A stretch of 53,607 nt of DNA from Erysipelotrichaceae bacterium. GTDB lineage: Bacteria; Bacillota_I; Bacilli_A; Erysipelotrichales; Erysipelotrichaceae. The translations under genes were made by a program, and so were the position numbers. The notes beneath the pieces were generated by a model that was not told the DNA's origin, did no database searches, and saw nothing but the letters and a program-made list of their open reading frames with translations. The DNA is taken from the NCBI GenBank assembly GCA_900759455.1, contig CAAEVI010000036.1:1-53607 (forward strand), written 5' to 3'. Positions 1-9,171 of this stretch are shown here, piece by piece; the first letter of the stretch is position 1, and each line of letters begins with the position of its first letter.

Positions 1-30
1 ATTATAACATAAGTGCTCTTGTTGCATAAG

Positions 31-61
31 AAAAAATGCTGCCCGTAAGGACAGCATTTTT
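31..61 (-). terminator. Rho-independent terminator after the glycosidase gene
   Basis: A 9-bp perfect stem (AAAATGCTG paired with CAGCATTTT, positions 33-41 and 52-60) lies about 30 bases beyond the stop of the large glycosidase gene. Both flanks are A/T-rich, so it could work in both directions. Confidence 0.85.
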
Positions 62-88
62 GTTTTCATTTATTCAGCAGACCAGTTC

Positions 89-3000
89 TTACTGCGCATT
101 TTTTCTGCGGCGAAGAACGATCACAGCGGCTGCACAGGCAGCGATTCCTGCTGCTGCAGTCGTGATCGGCATAGCGGCAGCTGTACCGACATCTTCGTTC
201 TTATCCGGTTTTGTTGTCTGCTCACCGTCTGTTCCAGGCTTCTGCGGATCATCCGTATCACCCGGCTCCTGCGGCTGTTCTGCTTTCACAAGAGCAGCAC
301 CTGCTTCAAGCAATGCTTTTTCAGCAGCATCCACTTCATCCTGTGTCGCATTTTCATCCAGATATACATTTGTTGCATCCTGGTAAGCTGCATAAAAGAC
401 AGCCCAGCTTTCTTCTGTATAATCGTCTTTGCTGTATCCGTCATACTTCGTCAAAGCGTCATACAATCCGGATTTATCAACGCTGACTGGTGCTTTTTCC
501 TCCAGAGCGTTATATGCTTCTTCCAGCTTAGCTGTCCATGCAGCTACATCGATAGAAGCATCTTCGAACGGATTCAATGCTGTGATCTGATCAACAACTT
601 CCTTGAATGCGTCATAGCTTTCTTTTGTATACAGATCCGCATCTACGCTGTTCAGTTTTTCTACGGCCAGCTGCTGCAGTTCAGCTACCTCTGTCGTTGT
701 TTCTACAACATTTACAGATGCATTGATTTCTGCCGCAGAACCGAATCCGCCTGTTCCTTCGATCAGGAAGCGAACTGCTTTGAAAGACTGTGTCTTGTCA
801 AATATAAATACATATCTATTGTCAGTCAACGAAATTTCCTGGTTTTCAACAAGTGTTGTTTCTTCACCGTTTTCATCGATTCCGATTACTGTTGCGTTTG
901 TCCAGGTACCGTTTCCTGCACCCTGACGTGCCACATATTCGAGGTTATCGAAAGAAATTGTCTTTCCGAAATCAACTGTCAGCGTATGTGTTCCGTCACA
1001 TGTATCCTTGCCAGACCAGTTAGAATGCCAGTATGTATTTTCGTTGTTGTCAACGACATCCATTGCGGCACCGTCACTGCCTGTACCCGGAACAGAAGTC
1101 TGCTCGCTGCATGCTTCCGCTGTCCATCCTTCTTTTGACAGCTGTGCAGTTGTTGAACCGATCTGGAACTTCGCAGCTTCTGCCTGTGCATCATCATAGT
1201 AAGAAGCACTGTTCATGACTTTGACATCTGCAACATATCCTTTGTAAGCAGCATCGCCGAGCACAACCTTACCGCCGCTGAGATTTTCGTTCAGGTTGTC
1301 TTCATCGTATGCAGAAGCACTCAGTGAACCGTCAACATACAGTTTGATCATTCCGTTCAGTTCACGTACTGCCTGGATCGAATGAGCTTTTCCGTCATTT
1401 ACTTTACCGATGACAGTTACTTCACGCTGTGAAGGCTGATATTCGTCCGTACCGAACAGACCTGTTGCCGGAGCTGTAACGGTCGTTACTTCTTCCTTGC
1501 TTGTCAAAGCAGTATCCTTCAGCTGGAATGTTACATAACCGTCTGCATCAATGGCAATCTTATAGTCATCGCCCTGCTGCAGCAGCGTTACATCGGAAGA
1601 TGTTGTCTTAATGACCATAGAAGCACTGAAATCATTTGTATCGGAAATACCTGTTTCACTGAGATCATATGTATTACCGCACAGGTTCAGGTAAGCAGCA
1701 TCTTCGATTCCTGTTGCTGTTTCCAAAGCACCTGCAACATCGTCTTTGCTGACTGCCTTGGCAACTGTTTCGGCAGTTGTGATCTTTTTGCTTACATCTT
1801 CAGCGCTGTTGCCGTAAATGTCTTTGATATTGCTGATCTTCAGATCTGCTGTATCATCAAGACCTTCTGCAGTAACAGTGAATGTACGATAATCGTCATT
1901 CAGTGAAGCTTTTGCTTTCTTGCCGTTTACAGTAAAGCTCATCTGATCGCTTACACGCTCATCAAAGCGAACTTCAACTGTGTTTTCGTCTGTGATCTTT
2001 GCAGATACAAGTTCAGGTGCAGCATCATCATTGATACCGAACTGATAGATCTGTGAACTGAATGGTTCCAGTGTAACTGTCAGTTCATCACCATAGTTGA
2101 CTGTTTCATTTGTTGGTGCGGAAGCATAAGGATAAATCTGTACTTTCTGCAGATTGCTCATGCCCTGCGGAACACCAACGATATCATTCAGCGTCAGCGT
2201 AAATGTCTTTTCTTCTGAAGTAGGGTTAACAAAGGATACAAATCCCTGATTGTTATTCCATGCAGAGTATCCGTATACGTCCTGAGAAGGTTTCTTTCCT
2301 TCAGTAGTGAACAGTTTTGCATTCTTCAATACTTCGTGGTTGCTTTCGGCAAAGTCAAGAGCATCGGCTGTTACTTCCCACTTCGCATCATCAAACATGC
2401 TAGGTGAATAGTACAGTTCCCAGAAAGCTGTTCCACGCATTGCATTATCGAACAGGAATTCACGGAATACTTCTGTTGTTGCGCTGCTTCCGTCAGATAC
2501 ACCATAGATCGGATCATGGTTGTAGATGTTTTTCAGAGGGAACTGAATCTCGTTGTTCTTATACAGACTGTAGTATACATCATCACGATAGTGGATCTTG
2601 CGCTGATGTCTTGCCGCAGAAGTGTCACCGGCTTCTCCTGTATCACCGGAATCCTGTACCCAGATCGAGTTTACCCACTGCAGCAGCCATGGGCTCAGGT
2701 TGACGTAGCAAGTCGCATTGATCCACAGACCTTTTCCTTCTTTTGCACGTGCAGCACGGACATTTTCGAAAAGGTTTGTCCATGTTTCCCACATGTCGCT
2801 CATGTAGTACATATTATTGTCGCCGCCAACCATATGGTCATGATCGGTTGCATCACACGGACGGGAAGCAAATCCGTCCCATTTCCAGTAATCGATATTG
2901 AATCGTGTCTGATAATCGATGACCAGATCTTCAAAGTTCTTCAGATATTTATGGGAACCTGTACAGATAACATTGCCCAGTGCACTGTTGTGCTGCATGT

Positions 3001-3862
3001 ATCCTGTACCCATTTCTTCCAGATATTTCGCAAATCCGCCAAAGTAGTTGTAACCGCCCTGAGGACCTACCCACAGACCGAAAGTAGACTGCAGTTTATC
3101 AGACAATGAAGAAGAAGTATACAGTTCGTTCGGGAACTTGCTGTTGAATTCCCAGAAACCTGTCTGGTTCTGTGTAGTACCTGAGTCGCCAGGTGCATAT
3201 ACACCACTGATTTCATTATTATAGTTGTTCCATCCATCATCCACTACATAAGAATCAAGCGGTTCGATACCATTTTCGGCAAGTCCTTTTTCAGCACCGA
3301 GGAATGATTTCTCAATACTTGAATCCGTAATGTTCATCATGTTGTCATACCATGAATTGTACTGTTTACGGAACTGAGAAGGTGTTGCGATATCTTCGAT
3401 ATAATCAAAGAAATCTGTCTGCACAACGGCTGTATCTGTACCCTGAGCAGCACCTACCACATTGTTCCAAGTACGCAGTGTGTTGCCGTTTTCAACATCC
3501 TGTCCGTCTTCAGCCATCTTTGCAATGGTCTTTCCTGAATAATAACGGATCTGCATTGCGTCTTTCACGACATCTGTATCCTGTGCCGGGAATTCAGAAC
3601 CGTAGAACAGACCGTCCGCATAAATCGGCTGGCCAAGCATCAGTTCATGTTTTCCGATCCACATGGAAGAAATCTGTGACTGATCCGGAATGCTCCATAC
3701 ATCTTTTGCATCATCAGTAAGGATGAAACGATCGAAATCGATGTAATCGATTGCCATAGCGACAGGATCATCCGCAGCAATCTCCAGATATGTATTCATA
3801 TAATGTTTGCCGTCTTCCATGTATGCAACCATGGCGATATCCCAGGCAACATCATCCATCAT
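89..3862 (-). CDS. Surface GH36-like glycosidase, C-terminal fragment (frameshifted)
   Basis: This is the 3' part of one ~1,730-codon gene whose 5' part lies at 3919-5286. The reading frame is open to about 3979, well beyond the first ATG, so 3862 is probably not a natural start. Residues 1-160 finish a beta-sandwich. A clan GH-D-type catalytic barrel follows, with VVDDGWN at ~206, DYWKWDG at ~324 (KWD aspartate as likely nucleophile) and WVQDSGD at ~401 (candidate acid/base). Next come an Ig-like domain, a LamG-like lectin domain, an F5/8C (CBM32-like) domain, two FIVAR repeats, a Pro/Asp-rich linker and a C-terminal membrane span ending RRRK. That is a wall- or membrane-attached enzyme. The family (alpha-galactosidase or alpha-N-acetylgalactosaminidase, perhaps acting on mucin or host glycans) is inferred from motifs; the exact substrate is not shown. 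Confidence 0.75.
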   Translation of the reverse strand: MMDDVAWDIAMVAYMEDGKHYMNTYLEIAADDPVAMAIDYIDFDRFILTDDAKDVWSIPDQSQISSMWIGKHELMLGQPIYADGLFYGSEFPAQDTDVVKDAMQIRYYSGKTIAKMAEDGQDVENGNTLRTWNNVVGAAQGTDTAVVQTDFFDYIEDIATPSQFRKQYNSWYDNMMNITDSSIEKSFLGAEKGLAENGIEPLDSYVVDDGWNNYNNEISGVYAPGDSGTTQNQTGFWEFNSKFPNELYTSSSLSDKLQSTFGLWVGPQGGYNYFGGFAKYLEEMGTGYMQHNSALGNVICTGSHKYLKNFEDLVIDYQTRFNIDYWKWDGFASRPCDATDHDHMVGGDNNMYYMSDMWETWTNLFENVRAARAKEGKGLWINATCYVNLSPWLLQWVNSIWVQDSGDTGEAGDTSAARHQRKIHYRDDVYYSLYKNNEIQFPLKNIYNHDPIYGVSDGSSATTEVFREFLFDNAMRGTAFWELYYSPSMFDDAKWEVTADALDFAESNHEVLKNAKLFTTEGKKPSQDVYGYSAWNNNQGFVSFVNPTSEEKTFTLTLNDIVGVPQGMSNLQKVQIYPYASAPTNETVNYGDELTVTLEPFSSQIYQFGINDDAAPELVSAKITDENTVEVRFDERVSDQMSFTVNGKKAKASLNDDYRTFTVTAEGLDDTADLKISNIKDIYGNSAEDVSKKITTAETVAKAVSKDDVAGALETATGIEDAAYLNLCGNTYDLSETGISDTNDFSASMVIKTTSSDVTLLQQGDDYKIAIDADGYVTFQLKDTALTSKEEVTTVTAPATGLFGTDEYQPSQREVTVIGKVNDGKAHSIQAVRELNGMIKLYVDGSLSASAYDEDNLNENLSGGKVVLGDAAYKGYVADVKVMNSASYYDDAQAEAAKFQIGSTTAQLSKEGWTAEACSEQTSVPGTGSDGAAMDVVDNNENTYWHSNWSGKDTCDGTHTLTVDFGKTISFDNLEYVARQGAGNGTWTNATVIGIDENGEETTLVENQEISLTDNRYVFIFDKTQSFKAVRFLIEGTGGFGSAAEINASVNVVETTTEVAELQQLAVEKLNSVDADLYTKESYDAFKEVVDQITALNPFEDASIDVAAWTAKLEEAYNALEEKAPVSVDKSGLYDALTKYDGYSKDDYTEESWAVFYAAYQDATNVYLDENATQDEVDAAEKALLEAGAALVKAEQPQEPGDTDDPQKPGTDGEQTTKPDKNEDVGTAAAMPITTAAAGIAACAAAVIVLRRRKNAQ

Positions 3863-3918
3863 ATATGTCTCGAATGTGACACGCAGTTCATTGTCTTTGA
3901 CTGCAACGTCTTTTACTG

Positions 3919-5286
3919 TCAGTTCGCTTGAAAGAATATCATGGTCTTTCTCAACGATTTCAGGTTCATCTTCTGATCTTCATACAGATAAACCTCTGCA
4001 CCCTGGAATTCGTTTGTCTGACCGAGCACATCTGTCTTTGGAACGATCTTGACATAGCGTGTATTATACACTTTGTCAAAGTTTCCGTATACCAGATCAC
4101 CGACATTATAAAGTGTCGTGCCTGCCGGATGTTCCACACCGTCGCTTGTCTGCGGCTTGTCAAGAACAACCTGATGCAGGTTATAATCCGCTTTGCTGAA
4201 TGAACCGCTTCCAGCCGGTGTCCATTCGGTTCCGTCTGTACTTACGAACAGGTCATATTCACCCATCGTACCGTTAACGCCGTATCCGCTCTGGTGATAT
4301 CCCGGACGTTTCTGATAAGCGAAAGAACCCACATTCTTTGTTTCGCCCATATCAATGATCAGTTCGTCATTTACAGAACCGGAAACTGTTGTCGCATCGC
4401 TTCCGTCAACGATCTTAGCGCCGCTGTTGCCGGCAAAAGTGACGTTCCAGCCTTCACGGCTGATTTCTTTTTTCGGCAGCTGTACCTGATCAGAAGATGT
4501 CTGCTGATCGCTGTACAGATTAATTTCTGCACCTGCGAATTCTTCTGTTGAACCCAGTGCATCACTTAATGCCACGATGCGTACATACTGTGTTTCATAT
4601 ACTTTGTCGAAGTTTGCGTAAACAACGTCTCCGACATTGTATAATCCGTCTTCTTCATGCAGGTTGAAATCCTCTTTCTTGAATTCACCCTCGCCTGCCG
4701 GATTCCATGTTTTTCCGTCCTCGCTGACATACAGTTCGAATTTGCCCATGGTTCCGTTGACACCAAAAGCACTTTCCTTGTAGCCAGGTCGTTTCAGGAA
4801 TGAGAATGCTCCGACCGTCTGTTTGCTGCCGAGATTGATTTCCAATGTCATCGGCATGCCGGCCTTCTGATAATCATCCACAAATGTATCCGGGTTTCCG
4901 TCGAACAGCAGCTTTGTCATTGCTTCAGAGAATTGAACGCCCTCTGAATTTGTCAAAGTCGCTGTCCAGTCAGTGCGGTCCAAAACCTGTGTCGGGTTCG
5001 TAACAATTGGTTTTGTTTCCTCTTCATCAACAAAATTGATGACAAACTCTTCTGATCCTTCACCAGGAACAAAAGTTTCGGAGATCCGCTTGTTGTCGAT
5101 TGAGACAGTTTTCCATGTACCATTTTCTTTGGTAAATGTACGAGAGAGGTATCCGTTTCCGATCGTAACGGTGTCACCGTTTTCGGAAATTTTGACATCT
5201 CCTCCCGATTCATTTGCTCTGATCTGCATAGGTGCGATATTGATCACCATAAAAGCAGCCAAAGCAAGCTTGAAAAGTTTCTTCAT
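3919..5286 (-). CDS. Surface GH36-like glycosidase, N-terminal fragment (frameshifted)
   Basis: This is the 5' part of the gene continued at 89-3862. It begins with a Sec signal peptide (MKKLFKLALAAF, cleavage near residue 24) after a strong AGGGGGG ribosome site. The early block around TIGNGYLSRTFT and GSEEFVINF resembles the N-terminal sandwich of GH36-type enzymes. Two near-duplicate F5/8C-like carbohydrate-binding domains follow (about residues 105-265 and 275-435), each with KRPGY, GVNGTMG and YNVGD blocks. The last ~18 residues after EVYLYEDQK are out of frame and end at a stop. Reading one frame over from ~3970 restores DEPEIVEKDHD and joins smoothly to the downstream part. As it stands this product would be secreted but lack a catalytic domain. 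Confidence 0.75.
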   Translation of the reverse strand: MKKLFKLALAAFMVINIAPMQIRANESGGDVKISENGDTVTIGNGYLSRTFTKENGTWKTVSIDNKRISETFVPGEGSEEFVINFVDEEETKPIVTNPTQVLDRTDWTATLTNSEGVQFSEAMTKLLFDGNPDTFVDDYQKAGMPMTLEINLGSKQTVGAFSFLKRPGYKESAFGVNGTMGKFELYVSEDGKTWNPAGEGEFKKEDFNLHEEDGLYNVGDVVYANFDKVYETQYVRIVALSDALGSTEEFAGAEINLYSDQQTSSDQVQLPKKEISREGWNVTFAGNSGAKIVDGSDATTVSGSVNDELIIDMGETKNVGSFAYQKRPGYHQSGYGVNGTMGEYDLFVSTDGTEWTPAGSGSFSKADYNLHQVVLDKPQTSDGVEHPAGTTLYNVGDLVYGNFDKVYNTRYVKIVPKTDVLGQTNEFQGAEVYLYEDQKMNLKSLRKTMIFFQAN

Positions 5287-5307
5287 CTACTTCCCCCCTA
5301 AAATAGC

Positions 5308-5321
5308 GGTAAGCGCTATCA
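5308..5321 (-). promoter_or_regulatory. Candidate cre (CcpA) site before the glycosidase gene
   Basis: TGATAGCGCTTACC on the minus strand matches 12 of 14 positions of the cre consensus TGWAARCGYTWNCW and has the palindromic AGCGCT core. It lies 22-35 bases before the start codon. A possible -10 (TATGAT) overlaps it. CcpA repression of a sugar-releasing enzyme would be typical. Confidence 0.65.
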
Positions 5322-5463
5322 TAAGAGTATGGTGACATACAGGAAAAAAATGGTAAACAACAAACGTTTTAATTACTAAAAAATGCAAAAATTCAATTAA
5401 AAACACAGTGTCATTGCATAACCTGCAAATTCATTATCTCCATCCCCGCTCAAGCACCGAAAA

Positions 5464-5492
5464 AAAAGCGGCTTCGCTGAAAGCCGCTTTTA
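5464..5492 (-). terminator. Rho-independent terminator after lipoprotein gene
   Basis: An 11-bp stem AAAAGCGGCTT / AAGCCGCTTTT with a 6-base loop, followed on the minus strand by an A/T-rich tail, directly after the lipoprotein stop codon at 5502. Confidence 0.85.
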
Positions 5493-5501
5493 CCTTCGTA
5501 A

Positions 5502-6131
5502 TCACTGTTCCTCCCTGATTTGGGATACTGTGCGAATCATCGTGATGCCGAGATCTTCATATGTATAGGTAATTTGCTCGGGAATTCCGTTATCATCGAC
5601 CACCATGGTTGCCACATACTTGTTTCCCGCATCCGATTCGCCTTTGATCGTCCATTTCGCTCCGTTCTTTTGGAAAGAGGCCTGTTCCGCATTATCCAGG
5701 ATCAGAAAGTACTCCTGCGACATATGATTGGCAGCATCCTCCTCCAGTCCGTCACTGTGCACATGTTTTCCGTATTGATAATGATGCACAAGCTCACATC
5801 CCGTGCTTTGTTCACAGCCTGCAAGCTCTGAAGAATCGCAGGTAACGTCTTTTTTCGTCTGATCGTCATAAACAAAATAAATCTTGCTGACTTCAACTGC
5901 TTCATCGTAAATCGCATTGACCGTCACATCTGTCTCAGATATCTCCACATATTCATAATCTCTGGCATAGTGATGATCATATGACCTTGAGGAAACATGA
6001 TAGCCGGCAAGCCGGTCAAGCCTTGCAACCGTATCCTTATACTCTTCATAAGCGGCAGAATCTATTTTTGCTGCTGTACATCCGCTAAGGAAAAGCATAC
6101 ATATCACTGCTGTCATGATCCTCTTCTTCAT
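5502..6131 (-). CDS. Predicted lipoprotein of unknown function
   Basis: A 209-residue protein with a lipoprotein signal: a basic start, a hydrophobic run and the lipobox LSGC with the lipidated cysteine at residue 18. The mature part is charged, contains a possible disulfide pair (CDSSELAGC) and looks beta-rich in its C-terminal half (repeated short strands such as KYVATMVVDDNG and EQITYTYEDLG). I do not recognise a family. It has its own promoter (6152-6180) and terminator, so it is a single-gene unit. It is expected on the outer face of the membrane. Confidence 0.8.
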   Translation of the reverse strand: MKKRIMTAVICMLFLSGCTAAKIDSAAYEEYKDTVARLDRLAGYHVSSRSYDHHYARDYEYVEISETDVTVNAIYDEAVEVSKIYFVYDDQTKKDVTCDSSELAGCEQSTGCELVHHYQYGKHVHSDGLEEDAANHMSQEYFLILDNAEQASFQKNGAKWTIKGESDAGNKYVATMVVDDNGIPEQITYTYEDLGITMIRTVSQIREEQ

Positions 6132-6151
6132 ATTTGCTCCCCCTTCTCTTT

Positions 6152-6180
6152 CCTATAAACAATATTAGAATAAAAGACAA
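6152..6180 (-). promoter_or_regulatory. Promoter of the lipoprotein gene
   Basis: On the minus strand TTGTCT (6175-6180), 17 bases, then TATAGG (6152-6157), 20 bases before the start codon at 6131. Confidence 0.5.
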
Positions 6181-6201
6181 GATAGGGTAAGTAAATGGAA
6201 C

Positions 6202-6246
6202 AACGCTGAAAAGCAATTGAAGTTTTTGTGAAATTGTATCAGCGTT
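6202..6246 (-). other. Long imperfect hairpin at the end of the flavodoxin-like gene
   Basis: Arms AACGCTGA and TCAGCGTT (6202-6209 and 6239-6246) overlap the stop codon at 6239 and enclose a 29-base loop with a weaker inner pairing. There is no T run, so it may be an RNA-stabilising 3' structure rather than a classic terminator. Confidence 0.35.
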
Positions 6247-6688
6247 TCATTAACTTGACGATCTTATTTTTGACCCGTTCGTAATCAGATACAGAAGGAT
6301 GTTTCCGTGCAATGCCCTTGATGATTTTGAACGGTCCGAAAGTATCCCAGCCTCTGCACCAGGCTGCCCCGGCATACACTGCACCGCGTTCCTGCAGGAT
6401 CCGCTCGGCAGATCGTGCGTAATTTTTATAATGAAAGCCGCAGGTATAAAAAATGATGACTTTCTTCCCCTTCCATTCCTGCTTCATGATATGATCATGT
6501 ATCTTTTCATGCAGATTGCCATAATAAATCCCCGAAGCCAAAATGATCGTATCATAGGATGCGATGCTGATCGAAGGATCTTTCAGGACATCATGAATAT
6601 CTGCCTGCAGATCCTTCGCCAGCTGCATCGCCACACGCTGCGTATTGTGATGATGAACAGATGCATACAGCACTACATTCTTATTCAT
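6239..6688 (-). CDS. Flavodoxin-domain protein
   Basis: A 149-residue protein with a flavodoxin-like fold: an N-terminal strand and phosphate-binding loop (VVLYASVHHHNTQRVA), IILASGIYYGNLHEKI in the middle and VIIFYTCGFHYKN after it. It resembles the flavodoxin/protoporphyrinogen-oxidase-like group more than electron-transfer flavodoxins. It is expected to bind FMN in the cytoplasm and serve a redox role; the partner is unknown. The start at 6688 is chosen for its AGGAGG ribosome site six bases upstream; an open frame continues to 6751 but overlaps the neighbour without a ribosome site. It follows a DUF6440 gene and a nitroreductase on the same strand, which suggests a small flavin/redox operon. 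Confidence 0.75.
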   Translation of the reverse strand: MNKNVVLYASVHHHNTQRVAMQLAKDLQADIHDVLKDPSISIASYDTIILASGIYYGNLHEKIHDHIMKQEWKGKKVIIFYTCGFHYKNYARSAERILQERGAVYAGAAWCRGWDTFGPFKIIKGIARKHPSVSDYERVKNKIVKLMKR

Positions 6689-6716
6689 GATGTTCCTCCT
6701 GCCATTGATCCACGAA

Positions 6717-6893
6717 TCATTCGTTCTTGATGACCGGTTTTCCCTGCTCATCCAAAAGCACAGTCAAACCTGCGCCGAACCCGCTGGCAACAAATAAATA
6801 ATGTACACCTGTTTCTTTGTCGACGATCACTGATTTCTCACTCATCATCGTAGATTCTCCGTATACTGTTTCAAATCTTTTTTCCTTAGCCAT
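6717..6893 (-). CDS. DUF6440 family small protein
   Basis: A 58-residue protein matching the pattern of the DUF6440 family: RFETVYGES, then VDKETGVHYLFVASGFGAGLT and a final LLDEQGKPV. The family has no known function. The start MAKEKRF at 6893 has a GGAAGGAG site; an ATG at 6923 is possible but less well placed. It lies between the nitroreductase and the flavodoxin-like gene, with 28-50 base gaps, so all three are probably co-transcribed. Confidence 0.75.
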   Translation of the reverse strand: MAKEKRFETVYGESTMMSEKSVIVDKETGVHYLFVASGFGAGLTVLLDEQGKPVIKNE

Positions 6894-6943
6894 AATGCTC
6901 CTTCCGTCATTCTCTTTTTTCATTCCTATTTATTTGTAATTCA

Positions 6944-7438
6944 TTATAGATAACGGATCACATTGTCCTCCCATTTGTCTTTCACTTTTCCAAAAACAGC
7001 CGGGTATCCGAAAGAAACCGCCCACAGCGGCATCAAAGGCTCTTCGATCTGCAGAACATCACGCAGATATACGACCCGCTCATCATTAGGATAGCCGCCC
7101 AGCCAGCATGTGCCGATGCCGCGTTCTTTTGCCTCAATCAGCATATTCTGTGTAGCTGCCGCACAGTCCTGCTGGCAGTAGTCCAGCCGCGGATTGCGCG
7201 AAAGATCGCAGCAGACAACGATGCCCATTGCCGCCTCCTTCAAAAAGGAAGCATACGGTGAAAAACGACTAATTTCCTCCAGCTTCTTCTCATCGCGAAT
7301 CACAATAAAATACCAGGGGCGCAGATCACGGGCACTGGGTGCCGCAAATGCCGCCCGCAAAATGGCCTTCACATCTTCATCGGACAGCTTTTTATCTGTG
7401 TACTGACGAACGCTGGTTCTTTCCAATATACTTTTCAT
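6944..7438 (-). CDS. Nitroreductase family FMN oxidoreductase
   Basis: A 164-residue protein with the usual nitroreductase start (ERTSVRQYTDKKLSDEDVKAIL), the PSARDLRPWYFIVI block that contacts FMN, and GIGTCWLGGYPN near residue 110. The family forms homodimers that use NAD(P)H and FMN to reduce nitro compounds, quinones or flavins; the true substrate cannot be read from sequence. It is a short, single-domain member. The start has a GAGGAGTGAG site. A possible terminator at 7464-7490 separates it from ilvD. Confidence 0.85.
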   Translation of the reverse strand: MKSILERTSVRQYTDKKLSDEDVKAILRAAFAAPSARDLRPWYFIVIRDEKKLEEISRFSPYASFLKEAAMGIVVCCDLSRNPRLDYCQQDCAAATQNMLIEAKERGIGTCWLGGYPNDERVVYLRDVLQIEEPLMPLWAVSFGYPAVFGKVKDKWEDNVIRYL

Positions 7439-7463
7439 TTTCTCACTCCTCGCTCATAATGAC

Positions 7464-7490
7464 GAAAAGGGCAGATTGCTCTGACCCTTT
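7464..7490 (-). terminator. Probable terminator at the end of the ilv operon
   Basis: On the minus strand AAAGGGTCAG, a short loop, then CTGCCCTTTT with one bulge. It sits three bases after the ilvD stop. The T run is short, so read-through to the nitroreductase is possible. Confidence 0.5.
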
Positions 7491-7492
7491 AC

Positions 7493-9157
7493 TTATTTTA
7501 ATACTGCTCCCTCATCTGCAGAAGTAACCAGACGGGCATAGCGTTCCAGCCAGCCGCCTTTAACTTTCGGTTCAGGTGCGACCCATGCTTCCAGACGTCT
7601 CTGCATCTCTTCCTCATCGACCTGCAGATTGATCTTTCCGGCATTGATATCGATGTCGATCAGTTCTCCCTCACGAATGACAGCGATCGGTCCTCTGGCG
7701 GCTGCTTCCGGAGATACGTGCCCGATAGCCGCACCGCGAGTCGCTCCGGAGAAACGTCCGTCCGTGATCAATGCCACGTCCTTGTCCAGTTTCATACCGG
7801 CAAGCGCACTGGTCGGATTCAGCATTTCACGCATGCCCGGTCCGCCTTTCGGTCCTTCATAACGAATGACGACGACATCGCCTTTAACGATCTTGCCGTT
7901 GTAAATCGCTTCGATTGCCTCTTCCTCGCTGTCAAAGACACGGGCAGGTCCGGTATGCTGCAGCATAGACGGATCCACAGCGCTGCGTTTGACCACACAG
8001 CCCTTCGGAGCAATATTGCCAAACAATACCGCAATGCCGCCTGTCTTTGAATTCGGAGCATCAATATCCTTGATGATGCCGTGATCGAGGTTTTGCACTG
8101 TTTCCAGATTCTCTTTTACTGTTTTTCCTGTCACTGTCATCAGCGAATCATCGATCAGCTGTTTTTTCTGCAGTTCTTTCATGACTGCCTGAACACCGCC
8201 GGCACGATACAGATCGACGATATGATCCGGTCCGGCCGGAGCCAGCTTACACAGATTCGGTGTTGACTGTGAGATCTCGTTGATCACATTGAGATCGATT
8301 TCCACCTGTGCCTCTTTGGCAATAGCAAGAAGATGCAGCACCGTATTGGATGAGCACCCCAGCGCCATATCACAGGCTAATCCGTTGCGCAGTGATTTTT
8401 CATTTACGATATCTCGCGGACGGATATTTTTTTCCACCATTTTCATGACTGCCATGCCGGCTTTTTTAGCAAGCTGCATGCGTCCCGAATAAACAGCCGG
8501 GATCGTTCCGTTTCCCGGAAGTGCGATGCCCAGCACCTCGCAGAGACAGTTCATGGAGTTTGCCGTAAACATGCCGGAGCAGGAACCGCATCCCGGACAG
8601 GCATTTTGTTCGATATATGTCAGCTCATCCTGATCGATCAGACCGGCCTTTTTCGCACCGACTGCCTCAAACATGGTGGAAAGGCTCATATCCTTGCCCC
8701 GGTCATTGCCCGGCAGCATGGCGCCCCCGCTCATAACGACTGCCGGCAGATTCACACGCAGCGCTCCCATCAGCATGCCCGGAACGATCTTGTCGCAGTT
8801 TGGAACGAGCACCAGCCCGTCAAAGCCGTGTGCATTTGCCATCGTTTCCACACTGTCCGCGATCAGTTCACGTGACGCCAGCGAATACTTCATTCCGATG
8901 TGTCCCATCGCGATGCCATCGCAGACACCGATGGCAGGCACCATGATCGGTGTTCCTCCTGCCATGCGGATTCCTGCTTTTACTGCTTCTGTGATCTTAT
9001 CCAGGTGCAAATGTCCGGGAACGATCTCACTGTAGGCACTGACGACACCGATCAAGGGACGGCTGAGTTCTTCTTCTGTAAGGCCCAGGGCGTAAAACAG
9101 CGAACGCTGCGGTGCACAGGCATCTCCTTTTAATACTCTGTCACTTGGTCTTGCCAT
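7493..9157 (-). CDS. ilvD: Dihydroxy-acid dehydratase
   Basis: This 554-residue enzyme dehydrates 2,3-dihydroxy-isovalerate and 2,3-dihydroxy-3-methylvalerate to the 2-keto acids that precede valine and isoleucine. It is full length for the family. Diagnostic blocks include VPNCDK (Cys ~121) and ACPGCGSCSGMFTANSMN (Cys ~193), which hold the iron-sulfur cluster, plus GPKGGPGMREM and TDGRFSG near the C-terminus. It is the last gene of the ilv operon, 14 bases after ilvC, with an AAGGTGA ribosome site. The enzyme is cytoplasmic and oxygen-sensitive in this family. Confidence 0.97.
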   Translation of the reverse strand: MARPSDRVLKGDACAPQRSLFYALGLTEEELSRPLIGVVSAYSEIVPGHLHLDKITEAVKAGIRMAGGTPIMVPAIGVCDGIAMGHIGMKYSLASRELIADSVETMANAHGFDGLVLVPNCDKIVPGMLMGALRVNLPAVVMSGGAMLPGNDRGKDMSLSTMFEAVGAKKAGLIDQDELTYIEQNACPGCGSCSGMFTANSMNCLCEVLGIALPGNGTIPAVYSGRMQLAKKAGMAVMKMVEKNIRPRDIVNEKSLRNGLACDMALGCSSNTVLHLLAIAKEAQVEIDLNVINEISQSTPNLCKLAPAGPDHIVDLYRAGGVQAVMKELQKKQLIDDSLMTVTGKTVKENLETVQNLDHGIIKDIDAPNSKTGGIAVLFGNIAPKGCVVKRSAVDPSMLQHTGPARVFDSEEEAIEAIYNGKIVKGDVVVIRYEGPKGGPGMREMLNPTSALAGMKLDKDVALITDGRFSGATRGAAIGHVSPEAAARGPIAVIREGELIDIDINAGKINLQVDEEEMQRRLEAWVAPEPKVKGGWLERYARLVTSADEGAVLK

Positions 9158-9171
9158 GTTTTCACCTTTTT

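Noticed and set aside
3955..3985. Programmed -1 ribosomal frameshifting in the glycosidase gene
   Set aside because: No slippery heptamer or downstream pseudoknot is evident at the junction, and such control is not known for this family. A simple indel is the better explanation.
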